From the NCBI RefSeq assembly GCF_009017415.1, contig NC_092406.1:2852001-2916000 (forward strand): a stretch of DNA of 64,000 bases, written 5' to 3'. Positions 11,092 to 24,230 of this stretch are shown here, piece after piece; the first letter of the stretch is position 1; every line of letters starts with the position of its first letter. A program made the position numbers and the translations under genes. The stretch comes from Aspergillus flavus. Lineage: Eukaryota; Ascomycota; Eurotiomycetes; Eurotiales; Aspergillaceae. The notes below the pieces were generated by a model. The model had not been told where the DNA came from, made no database searches, and saw only the letters and a program-made list of their open reading frames with translations.

Positions 11092-14036
11092 ATGGCAACG
11101 GCGATCTCCAAACCAACCTCCCACCCGCCTAAGATGAAACGGCCGCCCCCGCCTTTTGTTCCAACCGGGGTCAATGGGGTAAAGCCTCAACAGTCCTCCT
11201 CGTCCCCACAACCGACCTCCAAGCGCCTTCCGGGTTCCAATCAACCAGGCCCTGCGGGCTCGACAAGTGGTGCGGTCACAAACGGGGTCAATGGTGCGGC
11301 TGATTCGAATGGCGTCAAGACCTCCATTAATCGGCCCAAGAAAGAGGCGCAAAAGCCAGGTGACCAAGGAATGCGGTTAGCGAAGCCATTGGCCAGGACT
11401 CTTTCCACGGACAATGAGCGCCGGCTAGGCAAGAAGTGTCCTGAGCCTTATGGTGAGTTTCCGCAAGCTCTATGTGCGGCGCCCCTGTATGCTGACAGCT
11501 GTATCCCTTCCAGTGAAAACAACGTCACATATACTGAAGAAATACGGCAAATGCCCCCCGTCTCTCATTTTACATCTTCATCCTACCCATTTCCGCTTTG
11601 AGCAACAAGATGGAAGCTTCCCCTATAATTCTGAAATGAAGGTTATCATCGAACATATTCGTGCCGGGACCGTTCCCCATGATATGATAGAGGAGCTGTT
11701 GCGGGCCAACGTTCGTTTCTACGAAGGTAGGCACTAGCCTGTAATATAATACTTACGCTGCGTTTCATTAAACCGTGTTGATAGGTTGTCTCATTGTCCG
11801 CGTGGTTGATCACAAGTCCGTGTCAGCCCAAGCCAGAAAGTCAACTGCCCCCTCGACGAATGATAGCAATACTCCGTTCTCTATTCATAACTACAACGAA
11901 CATGTTACGCCATCGGCCTATGTACCCTACCCGAAACAGAACCAGTTGACCTCTGAGAAACCAACATCAAAGGAGGCCGAAACCCAGTCAGACACTAACG
12001 CCAACGGAGAGCACGCCAGCGATTCCCAAGAACAACCCGAAAAGAGTGAATCGAGCTCTTCTCAACACAAGCAGACTCCTCCAAAACCCCGTGTATTTAC
12101 CACTGTTCTTCATCCTACTCCTCACTCATTACGAGCAGAGTTAGCTTTGCTTGCTACTACACCCGATCCAAAGGCTGCAAAGCAGGGAGCCACGAGTTCT
12201 GCGTCACGTACTCAAGCGGCTTCATCTGCTGCGCCTCCGTCTCCCGGCGGCTCCACTAACCCACCTGAGCGTGGGCCTGTTGCAAAAAGACAGAAGATGC
12301 TTGTCGAACCGCAGGATCTTGCTGAGTGCGAAGCCAAACTGACGAGGGCTTTAGCACCACCACTCTTCCTAGAGCCTGTGCAAAGCCTGGATGCTGCTCA
12401 AGATCTACTGAAATTCATGGAGAGCCCTCTCCATAATGATCCGCCACCATCTCCGAAACGAAGGAAGCGGACAGTGGCGGAACTTGCTGCTGATGAAGCA
12501 CTGGCCGCTGAGGAGGAGCGATTCATGCTTATCATGGATGAACGGCTCGAGCCAACTACCTCTGGGGGCGCAGGAGGCCCTAAATCTGCCGTCGATGATA
12601 CAAGCGGCGGTGCACCTTTCGAGCCTCGTTTCTCCCGGTTCAAAACCCTGGAAAACATTCGCATGCAACATGAGGAGAAAGCGAAACGGGAGCACGAAAT
12701 CAAGCTCAAGCAAGAATTGGCCAAGAGGCAGCAGCAAGAACAGGAAAGAGAAAGGCGCCGTGCCCTGGAGCAACGGCAGGCAGAGGAGCAAGCTAAAGAG
12801 GACTCTCGGAGACAGCATCTTGCTGCTCAACAACAAGTACAGGCACAGCTTGCCGCGCAGCAACAGGGTCGCCACGTCATGCCTCAAGCAAATGGAGTCA
12901 GCCAAGCGCCACAGTCCTCTCCAGTTGCTCGCAACCAGACGCCGCACAATACCTCGTCGCCTTTGCCTGGCAATGCCATGGGAGCACAGGGAGGCGTGCC
13001 AATGAGTATGACATCGTCTATGCAGGGCGCTGGCAGCCCTCCACGGCCCCCTTCTGCGCTACAGCATGCCCACCCCAATGTTATGGGCCACCCAATGGCT
13101 CCTTCGAGGAGCCAGCAAGGCCATAGTCGACATGGAACCCCGCAGATGACTCAAGGAACACCGGCCATGTCCCATGCTACACCAATTATGCGCAACGTAA
13201 CACCAACACAACGAATGAGTCACGCCAGCCCCGGCCGCTCGACAGTGGCACCGACGCCGGTGATGGGCCAAGCTATGATGGGTACTCCACAAATGACAGG
13301 TGGCATGGGCCTTACACCTCAACAGCAGCAGATGCTGTTGCATCAGAGACAACAAATGCTTGCACAACAAGGGCACCTCGGGCATGGGCAGCTCACGCCG
13401 CAGCAATTTGCTCAACTCCAGGCCAACGCGCACGCGCAGCAAAACATTCAATCGCATCAGCAGCAGATGCTGCAGGCTCAACAGCAGAACCACCAGCAAC
13501 AGCAACAGAAGATCCCGAACCCTCAGATTTACCAACAACAACTTATGCGGGCACAGTTCGCGCAAATGCAGATGGCGCAACAGCAGCAGCATGGGCAAGG
13601 ACCTCAATCACAAGGCCAGCAAGGCCAGGTGCACCAGGGCGGTTCCCAGATGAACCCACAACAGCAGCAGTTGCTGATGGCAGCTGCTCAAGCAAACGGT
13701 GGCCAGCTCCCCCAGAACCTCCAGGGAGCCAACATGCAGGGAGCTATGGCACAGCGATACAACCAGCTCTATCAACAACGTCTGTTAAGATTACGACAGG
13801 AAATGGCCAGTCGTTTCATGGGGCAGTACGGCCCGCCCAATCAATACCCGCCATCAGTCGCGCAGCAGTATCATGCTGGGCTTGAAAGAAATGCCAAACT
13901 TTGGGTCCAAGAAATCATTCGACGAGAACGTGAGGCTGCTCAGCAACAACGTGCTAATCAAGTTGCGGCTGTACAAGCTCAGGTGATGCAACAGCAGCAG
14001 CAACAGAACATGATGCAGAATGGAATGGGTAGCTAA
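11092..14036 (+). CDS. spt20: SAGA complex subunit Spt20
   Basis: Spt20 keeps the SAGA histone acetyltransferase/deubiquitinase co-activator intact; it acts in the nucleus. Exons 11092-11452, 11514-11726 and 11785-14036 encode 941 residues. After a Pro/Ser-rich N-terminus comes the conserved Spt20 domain (residues ~120-210). It includes ILKKYGKCPPSLILHLHPTH and the segment RFYEG/CLIVRVVDHKS, which crosses the second intron; both introns are thereby confirmed. A charged Glu/Arg/Gln coiled coil lies around residues 485-550. From there to the C-terminus the protein is Gln/Met/Pro-rich, with many short poly-Q runs, as in other fungal Spt20 proteins. A second conserved patch, LYQQRLLRLRQEMASRF, sits near residues 855-875. 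It is the last gene before the 10.7-kb brlA upstream desert and is transcribed toward it. Confidence 0.93.
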
Positions 14037-15470
14037 TCGCTCTCAGGGTCATCGATCTAATCGATGAAACGACAACTCTTCTCTTCACTTCTTTGATAAC
14101 CCTTTTCACTCTATATTTATTTTTGTCTTTGCCTTCAGCCCGCTGGAAGTGGGTTGTGAGCGACTGTCTCCACCCACGCTCTATGGGCTCGTGATTATTA
14201 TCCACTTCATTTGGAGATTGTACAGGGACCAGGATCTTGCGATAAAACAGGCCGGCGTTTCTCGACCTTGGTTTGCATGCGTGTTTCTTTCTTTGATAAT
14301 TTGTTATGTTTCCTCATTTTTGTCGTTTTTGTGCTTGGCGATTGTAACATTTGGGAAAGGGATTGATTGATCGGGGAGCAAGGAACAGACTTGATACCAT
14401 TTTGTACAGGTGTCCCCTTTTGGAATGCGTTTATGTTTTTGGATGTCGTTCATTCGATTGGAGATTCATCTTACAGTGCTATGCTCATGTAGACATGAAA
14501 TATAGCTATACCAGACTATGAATTATACTTTGTTGTTCCAATGATCTCGTCGGTATCTTCTTGGATATATACTGCACTGCACCATAGACACTCTTAAAAT
14601 GCCGCAGGATAGGAGCACAGATCATTCTCTCGAAGAGATTGTACAACGCAGATTGATGACTATCATCATGGCGGAACTCAACGTCCTCGGAAGTCCACAG
14701 TTCCATGGACAATGAATGCTTCGAGTCCCCATACGCAATCCCCTGTCCTCCCAACAGAGAAGTTACACATAACCTTTCATACTTTTACTATAATAACCCA
14801 AGTAATAAAAATCTCTACGTGGTTCATATATATGCTAATAATCAGTATAGAAATTCGAACAAGTACATACTAAAGATGAAATCAATTGAACTATCCACCG
14901 ATTATAAGACATGAGCACATCTACAAAACTTCACAGAACACATCACGAAATCAAGACAATGTGACCACGAAACAAATGTAGTGGCGAGTCACACTACTCC
15001 CAATAATGGAACCTGTTGATCTGACAACAGATAGGTAGAATTCTTCCGGGACAGGCCGTACAGCTGACATGGAACGGCGATTATATATCAGCTGTTTTCA
15101 ATCGACGTACTCTCCAAGATCCATGCAAAAGAAATAGAATAGTGATATATGTATTCTACCCATAGAATAATTATTATATCAATTGATCTTTCGATTTATT
15201 TTTATTTGAAATTATATTGTTTTTCTACCGGTCCCACGGGTGAATGTTCAGCCAGATGTATTATGGTGGCTGATGGGTATGGGGTATCATTGGATGCGTG
15301 TGATTTCTTCTCAGTGTATGATAGATTATGACTGATGTGTATTGAGCTTAGTTGGTAAGGGTGTAAGTTAACTAGGGGAGTTATTACTTGTTAATCTATG
15401 TGTTTGGTTGCGTGGAATGAGATCGTGGTTGGTGTGTAAGGCTGAGGAGTTGGGTAGGTTACATATATTG

Positions 15471-15471
<1 letters not shown>

Positions 15472-15510
<39 letters not shown>
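15472..15510. repeat. (TG)n microsatellite
   Basis: About 19 uninterrupted TG units, flanked by ATATATTGA and ATAAATTATT. It is a perfect dinucleotide tract, so its length is probably variable between strains. Confidence 0.95.
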
Positions 15511-15513
<3 letters not shown>

Positions 15514-16086
15514 AATTATTCTAGCCGTCTTCCATATATCTTCTTGTCTTATGTCTTTGGCTATTGGTGCAGCTGTGGTATTTGGTGTTGTTGCTAAGCA
15601 GGATTATAACGGAGGGATGCTTTCATGGGAATATACCACACATACATCTGATTGACAGCTGGGTTACGAATTACGAGTCCTCACCTCACCCAAGACACAG
15701 ACCAGAAACCCGTAGATACGATGCCTCAGAGGCCTACTTCCCCAGTAGGAGGGGTACCTCTCGTATCGAGTCATGGCCAATTCAGCTGGATGAATAGCCT
15801 CGAGAACAACAAACAATCCTCACGACGACAACAATAGTCCTGTCGTATGTAACGCTATGCTGCAGATCGTGATTAGCCCGAAATAGACCGTCAAGCCCAA
15901 TAATTACCTACTACGACCCTAAGATACAACCTCTCTCAAGAAGGGAAAGAGCCACCGAACTCAAACGCATTGAGTTCTGAAAGGTTGAGGGCTCGGATCG
16001 TGATCGACGTGATCTCCACTGCATACTTACGTGCAGCAGGCTCGAACCATATGTTGTGTGCATGCACAGAATAATACCAAAGAATC

Positions 16087-16305
16087 TACAGTAAAACCTG
16101 TATATAAGCAATCCACCAGGCTGTCTCCTATCGTTTCCCATACAAAATTGCGCAGCCTCCACTCAGGGAACTTTCAGTAATCTATATTATAAAAGGATTT
16201 ATATAGTGGTTTTGATATAAGTAATGTCTCGACATAGGCAATATCTCGATGTAAGCAATTTAGGGAGTCTGGTCAAAGCCTTGCTTATATCGGGAGGTTA
16301 CTGTA
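16087..16305. mobile_element. Short non-autonomous pogo/Fot1-type element (MITE)
   Basis: The stretch 16089-16303 (215 bp) begins CAGTAAAACCTGTATATAAG and ends, read on the opposite strand, CAGTAACCTCCCGATATAAG. Both ends continue with CAA. A TA dinucleotide flanks each side (16087-16088 and 16304-16305), matching the TA target-site duplication of Tc1/mariner-pogo elements. Pogo/Fot1 families in fungi have termini of the form CAGTAnnnCCnnnnTATAAG. Imperfect internal copies of the same motif (TATAAGTAAT, GTAAGCAATTTAG) lie near 16215-16260, like the subterminal repeats of such elements. There is no transposase frame. The right half of the element is more repeat-like than the left, so part of the interior may be unrelated filler. 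Confidence 0.72.
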
Positions 16306-19300
16306 GAAGGAAAGACAAGGTCTAACCGTTAAAGTTCAGGGTTCCTCACTGAACTCAAAAGCTCAACCCGATCTGGGTTACGGGGAGGCAGGGGCTCACT
16401 TCATTGGATGGGCTGAGTAGCACGGCTTCATGTATCCTGTATGCATGGATAAATTTGGAAGGAATGGGCTGGGGAAGAACCTGTTAAACTGGTTTTGGTT
16501 CGTTGTGTGGATGATCTATGCACATGTACATTCCAGAGAGGACAACTATGGAACTTTCCTGTATTGAAATTAGGCTGGGTTGGGTAGACCCTGGGACACT
16601 TCGGGGCCTTAGCGGTCTGTGTCAAGGTGGTCGGGTATGCACTTTTGCGAGACTCGTCCGTATCAAGGCACAATGTGGTCCCAGTGGTGGTATTATCGGA
16701 TCACGCCTCTGTTATGGAAGTCTGGGGCTGGGGCGATCACTGCCACTGCACCTAGTCCGTCTGAATATAGCACTCCAAAAGCATGGACCCGAAGAAGAGG
16801 ACTGTCAGGTGCTTAGTGTGAAGGTTTCTTACCTAATGCTTAATGGATCTGCTGGATATTTCTGTGTATATCCTGGTTAGTAGCCAATAGTTTGCGAGCC
16901 CCGCCTGGGTAGATGGATCAATAAAGTGACGGGGTGGAGAATGAGGAAAGCACCTGATAAACGTTGCGCAAGGACAGCCAGGTACCCTAAGATACCCGAT
17001 CCCCCACATACGTTGGGTCGGATGGGCGGTCTTGGTGCACGAGTGGTGATGATTCTTGCTAGGCTGGGGTTGGTTTCCCACACAGAGGCCAGAACCGGGA
17101 ACGAGACACAACACCAATGCAATGCAATGCAACTCAAACCATTGTTATTGATCGATGGTGTGATGGTGGCAAGATAGCTGGCCTGATCCGTTCTTACTGG
17201 AGACGCGATAAGGAAGAAAAAGGTGTGGACGCAAGGGGGTTTCAATAAGAGGATGGGCCGCCTGCATCAGATCTTCCCTTTCTGGCTACTCTACCTGTGC
17301 GTGAACAAGGAAAGCCCAGCAATCGATTACTATAGACGTTTCCCTGCATAAGCGTCGACGAGACAAGCATAGGGTGAAGCACGGGGCAATGCACGGTAAG
17401 TGAGACAAGGGAGGATCTTCCATCCCGGCGTAGATCCTGCTTCGAATTAATTATGGGGTCCCCTCCCTCTCTGGCTCGTCAAGAAATCGCCAATCAGGGA
17501 GTGCTTGATGTCTAATCTTGTCGAGACAGAAATAAAGGGAAATGCGAGGGGAGATATATTGGAAACTTTCTCACCGATATTATTCAGGCTGGGAAATTCC
17601 CCGGGTCTTCGGAGATTCACCATCGTCAACGTACCTGCAGCAATAACCACCAATGGATCAATTTGACATGAATTAGCATACCGCGAAAGGCTCATATTAC
17701 AGTAGACACATTGCCCGCCTCACTTGGCGACCAATGAAGAATGTGTAGGCCTTTTGCACAAATATTTGTAATCGTTCATCCCACAGTAGCCTGCACATTT
17801 CCTGAAGTGGTAAACCGAGTTAATCGTGAAGATCCAGACTTATTGAATCTCTGTTGCAGAATAGGTCCAAGCACCACTTGGCCTAATGAAGTTAGCACCT
17901 GGCCCAAGATGGCATCAAGGGAGAATGTTTCGGAAATATATGATGCGCTGCGATCGAACTAGAGATGTGGTCCATGAGGCCGCACTGACGATACCGTCCC
18001 CAAATAGTACTGCCGCTACTAGTATACTCCGCTGCCAATGCAGATCAAGTCCAAGCTCAGGTGGAGGCGCTATGGGGCCCAGTAAGCACCATGAAGCTTC
18101 AGTTCTATCTCGACAAAACAACTCATCTTTAGAGACTCAGCTTGAGTGATTTGGAACTGGAAGGTCATTAGAGCACCAACAACGTGTTGGTACCTGGAAC
18201 TGAGCAGAATAGTCATCATTTGCACTTGCTTCACCTTCCATGACAAGGAAAGATCGACTGTTTCAGTGCATGAGCACGGAAAGTATGGGGCGCATACTCC
18301 AATTGTGGCGTACATCAGGAACCTTGCTGGGATTACCGTAATTTTGTAAGACTTTTGTACACGCACAGAGGAACTGTAAGATGGAGAATTTGGTTTCACG
18401 ATCATGACGTTGCCTTGAAGATTACCATGCATGGAGAATGAGATCTAGGAGTAACAGTCTAGATCCGAACAGGGGCTGGGTCGTGGACATCCAATTTGCG
18501 TAATAACCGTTGGAAATTGGTGGAGCAGTCCGTAATAGGGATCTCGATGTGTTTTGGATGCACGGAGGGTCCGGGTTTATACCTTAAGAAGGGGTGCATG
18601 GAATGAGGCTGATCCCCTCCAGATCCAATATATTGATGCAACCCAGACTAAGCAGAAAGTGATTCACCAACGGCCTTGGCAGCATCATCAGTGGGGTAAA
18701 AACGAATATCCCACCGCAGGAACACTAAGGAGGACCTGGGGATGCCCCAATTGTCCGGTTGACTCCTTGCGGCATACAGGCCCGTGCTGCAGGGGTCAAG
18801 ATACGAGGGCGAGGAAAAGAGATCCTGGTTCTTTCGACGAATGAGCAGCAGCGTACTTTTGCTGTAGGCGCATCCAGAGTTCAAAAATACAAATTTGTCA
18901 GCTTTCTATCTCGTAGCTTTGTGTATTGTGTAAGAATCCTTAGACATTAGGATTTGGTTAGCTATCGTCGGTTGTTAGTGGAGCTCACAAAAACCGGAAC
19001 TACGTCACTGAAGATTAGACAGGGAAAGAGAAAGAGTGCAATAAAGGAAGAAGGGAAAACTAAAATAAAAATAAAAAAAATAAAAATTGGAACGAACTGT
19101 CCTGATCACACAATATCGACCGTCGAGGGTAGCGATATTCAGGGTGAATGGAAGCCCGAATCGGTGGACTCAATAGAATCAAGATTCCAAGACGCGGGGT
19201 TTGGTCGAAGCCCGAGAACAGGAAGTATGTACCTGGACAGAAAGCGTAGTATACGGGGGTTAGAGTTACCGCACAAGCTTCAGCCCACTCGAACACTCTT

Positions 19301-21231
19301 GCGTCTAGAAGGAATAGTGAATCAATAACTTCAGAGCCACTTTCGGGGCCCGAGCAATCGATACGAAGAGAGAAAGAGTCTCAAGGGTGGTTGAGTTTAG
19401 TCAAGCAGTATGTCTGAATCGTGAAAGTTTTGTTTGACCGGAATGGATGCAACGATCAGCGACTCACTATTCATCTTTGACACTTGGAGAATCCACGCCC
19501 TATGAAGGAAGAGTGGACGAATGGAATCGATAGACAAAGACATTCTGGGATTCTTGCATGAAGCCACCGAGGATTTACCGTTCTGGAAGACTCTCGGGGT
19601 TTGACAGATCAACTTGTGGCTCAGACGGGCCTTTGTGGCGGTGGACGGTGGCTCAGCAAGCAACTATTCACTATTTTCATCTAGTACTAGTTAGTTATAC
19701 CTCCTCCTACTACTACTAGTAACAATCTTGTAAAGATCATCATGATTCTAGACCTCGAAGTGCTTCATATCCACTTATTCTACAGTGGTTGGAATCAGGA
19801 GTACCTGTCCACTCTGGAGAGTCCAATCGATATATCCAGAAGCACGGACGTACGATCCTCGCCAATCGTGGTTGCTGACGGGTCCCGTCGGCTTATTGGT
19901 TCCCACACATTAAGTAGTCTGGAGCGCAGATCTGCTAAACTTGAAGGCGATCGACGAGACATATACCTCAGGCACTCCCTGGTGGGGATGTAGTGACCCT
20001 TTTTAGCACAACCGATGAGCGACCAAGTGGAACGCCTACCGCCAATCTCCGAACTCTGGGAGCTGTCGAACTAACTCTTATGCCTTAAGGGGTACTGTCA
20101 AAAAGGGCCTGACCCGTCATCTTTTTTATTATTAGTACTAGTAAACTGGCGATGTCCACGCGAGAGCTCTCAAATAACTCAAATAAATCTATTGCAATTG
20201 TCCATTCACACCGTTAGGCACCAACGTACCATCCCCGCATAATCCAATGTTCACTTCTGGAAGGATGAAGAAGCGTTAAAAGAGAAAATTAAATAAATTA
20301 ATCTTTGAATAAACAGATAGAAATCAACAAGGATTGTGACAGGGTGTGTACACACCGCCCTTGTTTGTAGCTGCATTGCTAAGACGGCCTGTTCGTTCCA
20401 TGCATATTCGACTCGAGTGTCGAAGATCCTTTTGGCTCTGAACGTGACATGGCGTCTGTCGATCGGTACTTGCTGTTGCATACCTTGTCAACAAGATCCA
20501 ATGGAGCGAAGTAGGAAGACAACAGTCTGTCTACGTAATAGCCAGCGACACGATAAGAGAGATCTCTAAGTTATCTTGCAAAGTAAGCTGAAATCAATAA
20601 CTTGGCTACAGTTCTGTGGTGTCTGGATAACTACACAAAATATGTTGCTACGTAAACCGGTGAGATCATGAGGAAATGCCCACGATGCTCGGAAAAAACT
20701 CGCGCAACTCACCAGTGGCCGGTTGATTACTGTGTTCGTGTACGATCTGGTCTCATCGCCTTCGAATACAGGAAATTCAGCGACGTGCTCAGGCAGTTGA
20801 CTGGTCGACTATGAGACCTCATTCTCGCGTGACGATTAGAGCCCCTCATCCTTTGAATCGAGCGCCAACTGACGCGTGACAGATCAAAAACTTGACTTTA
20901 GGAAAGGCGGTCGAATGGCTTGGTGAGTAGCAGTCCACTTGGCTATGCATCGCCCAAGTCTACAGCAATGATGCAGCCGTTGGGAGAACTGATCATCGGG
21001 TGTGATAAGAGCAACCATTCACTAGTGCAGGAAATCAGGGCTTTCTTGGAAGTTGGAACGAGGCTGGAATCCCACCCACGAAGTTCATGACGCAGCGGGA
21101 GAGTGTAAAAGACCGCCTCGATCCTATCACCATCAGGAAGACTCAGATCCCCACATTCCAGTGGGAGTGGCGGTGGTAGGCTGGGCTTCTGATTGAGAGG
21201 AGACATCTGACATACGTTACCTCTCTCTCAA

Positions 21232-21247
21232 GGGGGGGGGGGGGGGG
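21232..21247. repeat. 16-base G homopolymer
   Basis: An uninterrupted run of 16 G on the plus strand follows a CTCTCTCTCAA pyrimidine stretch. It could form a G-quadruplex; its exact length is error-prone in sequencing. Confidence 0.9.
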
Positions 21248-23799
21248 AGGGCTTGGGATAGGTGCGGCTGGTTGGCCCCAATCGGGGACTCGGGGAGAAC
21301 AACGAGAATTAAAAAAATAAAATAAAATAAAAAGAGAAAGTCAAAAGAAAATGGGAATCATCAAAACGGAAGGAATGAATCTCAGACCTGCAGAAACCAA
21401 GCAATGCCTCGGTCTTCGACTGGTCCAAATCCATTGTTAGCTGAGTCTTGGCGGATGATGTGCGTCCGGCCAACTGATCGTCAGCTTAACATCAAAAGTC
21501 TCGTTAGTGTGTATAGCGGGTCCTCCTGGCAAGAATGGGGACGGGTATCGACGGTCCCACTTGAATAATAATACTATTATCATGTACGGAGTAGACTACA
21601 AAGTACTAGGCTCCAGTCCACTCTTCACGGTACCAAAGTCTCAGAGGAGATCAAGATGGAGTCCCATGATTTGGAAAGTCTGTCCCCGGACTTATTACAC
21701 TTTGAGTCAGACCGACTATCAACTAACTGACTTTTACCAAGATTCTCCTCAGCAGCTTCTTTCTCTGTTTCACTCATGACCCGACAATCTTACTGACTGT
21801 CAATTCATTTTCCTCGATGGCTCCCGAGCGCGCATTCGGAAGGCTAGCTAGTACCTGCGGTCTAACACGCATTGTAGATCACGGTTGACTTTGCCATATC
21901 GATCTATTGGACCCTAACCATGGAATCAAATCATGGATCGATATACCCCGGGGTGGGGTTACCCGAAGGGAACCACATTCATCCCAATCTCTACTCTTCG
22001 CTTCGACTGAATCACTTTCGGCCGAAGAAATTGTTCCTTAATGATGGTATTCATTTTAGGCGAGAGAGGATCACTAAGTTGCCCACTGGGATCGGGTTTG
22101 ATTTTAATTCAAATTAAACCGTAAATCCACCTTCGCCTATCCACGGACAAAACAAGTAATTAAGCATTAAGTCGTATTTATGCATTGCCTCTTTGGTTAG
22201 ACTTTACGGGATTTGGTAGACGATATTGAACTGGTAGAACCATTCTTAACCGCCTGAACGTTCTTCCCATACTAATTCGTAGTAAGTACGGGGTAGTCAC
22301 TCCAAATTACTAGTAGTATCAGGGTCTAGCCTTAGAAAAACTGGTTCTTTTACATTTTGAATCTTATTTGTTTTCATAATTATTACCACCCTTTATTTTA
22401 TTCTATTTTCTTAATTATATTCTATGCCCTACCTTACCCCACCCCGCTCGTTCTTTCCTTTTGAATTTTCGAGGGTTACCCAACCACAGTGGTCTAGATA
22501 GTGGCGTTTAAACCCGAACACAATCGATAATAATTGCTTAACGTTGGGGTGGGCGGTGGCGTCCAAGCTCCAAGCCGTCCATATTTCTACTAGCAGTCTT
22601 GCGTACCATAATATGCACGTCGCGTACCTGGAACCGTGCGCCAAATATGCCAGCAGCAAGAGGATGAAGATCATGAGGATGGAAATGACCTCACTTTCGC
22701 AGGCTAGTGGGACCCTCCGTCTACCATTGTCTTCAATTGTCCCGAGTTTTTTAATTCTCATTTTGCGTTTATACCATTCCTTTTTATCAGTATCATTACC
22801 ATCAAACTTTTTTTTTAATCTTTCCGTTTTCAAGCTTGTTTTAAACCCTACCGTGGATTTATCGTGATCTATTAGTCGTCCCCTTACGAATATGTACGTA
22901 TCATCAATAATGTTTCAAGGTTGAGGTTGAACCCCTTCTCCACATGGAGATTTCCCGGTGGCGCTGATCATCATTCAGCGTCCCTGCGGCTGGACGATCG
23001 TGGGCACGGAGGATACCGAATCCTGTTCGACTTTTCTTAGACAAGAGTGCCGAACCTGGCCGATGTGAATTTCCTAAGAGGGGTTTCGCCAGTGTCTTAC
23101 AGGTTACAGTTTAGGATTCCATACCTTATCCATGGGGGTGAGTCTAAATAGCTTTAGCGGGTGGATAAGGATAATCATAGTACTGTGTTAGAGGACACTA
23201 AAACCTGCACTACGACCCAGGCGAGTTAGCCCAGTGCAACGGAGTGTCTTAGCGCTTACCAACGAAGTAGACACCGGGGGAGATTCCCGAGGATCTGGGT
23301 GACTTGCGATAGACCTGATGATCCCCAACGTTAAGGTTGAGTTTTGCTGATGTATGCACGTATGTATCGAATTCAGTAATATTTGGTTTTACTATGACCA
23401 TTATTGTTCCATGGCAGGCCCCTACGGTGGCTGCGGATCAAATAGACTCTGGAGTTGGAGCATTCCAATATGGGGGATTTGCCTCACACCCATTCGTTTC
23501 ATGCACTCGCGTTCGAATTTCGCAACCCACCCCCTCCTCCTATTAGCTCTCTTCTTTTTTCTTTTTCTCTGTTCTTATTTTTCCTAAGGTGATCGTGACG
23601 ATGGATGGGGAACCAAACTAGATTGGTCGGGGATTGATCCACCAAGTAATTCAATGGAAGTCCATCTTTAGTAACCATACCTGCGTTTCACAAAGGGTCC
23701 ACCGGGGTCCGTTGAAGGAGGGTTCAGTGACGATGAACTTAGGAGAATAAAAGTAGGCTTTTTGATTTTCTCCAAATAAGACAGTCCCAGTTAGAGCGA

Positions 23800-24120
23800 A
23801 TTCTTTTTTTATTTATTAGTCCTTGTTCAAGGGAGGATAAATTGAATAAATTAATAAAGGATAAAATAAAATATAATAATAATAAATCAGGCATGTGAGG
23901 AGGGGGCTCCATAAGGCGGGAGGAGGAGAGAGGAGTTCGTTGGAAAGTAAAGTTACTGTCGTAGGGCACCAGGAACATGAGTCTATTTTCGATTTCGGAT
24001 TTTCTTGCTTTTTTTTTTTTTTTTTAATTTTTTTTTCTTGCTACTAGTATTTTATTTTATCTATTTTTTTATTAGTGTTATTATTTTATTTTATTATTTT
24101 ATTTTATTTTTTATTTTCCC
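23800..24120. repeat. T/A-rich low-complexity tract upstream of brlA
   Basis: Dense A/T sequence with TTTTATTTTATT-like repeats and a 19-base T run at 24009-24027. Such poly(dA:dT) stretches exclude nucleosomes, so it may mark an open promoter region about 0.7 kb before the candidate brlA-beta leader. Confidence 0.7.
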
Positions 24121-24230
24121 TTTGCGGGCCTCGCTATGCTTGCTATGCTATGCTTTACTATGCTTTACCACTGTCGTTTCTCCCAAAAAGAGTAAACCTA
24201 TAATATGGCCATTGACTCCCCCCCAAGAGT

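Noticed and set aside
10882..11367. 161-codon minus-strand frame over the spt20 start
   Set aside because: Arg/Gly-rich antisense of GC-rich coding sequence; no domain.
12405..13607. Long minus-strand frames (180 and 182 codons) within spt20
   Set aside because: Antisense shadows of the Gln/Glu-rich spt20 coding sequence (Leu-rich from CAG repeats).
16518..16880. 120-codon plus-strand frame just right of the MITE
   Set aside because: No domain and mixed composition; several equal-length frames overlap on both strands.
17447..17695. 82-codon minus-strand frame in the desert (SRYANSCQIDPLVVIAAG..)
   Set aside because: Reads somewhat protein-like, but there is no recognised family, no exon partner and no flanking support; not called.
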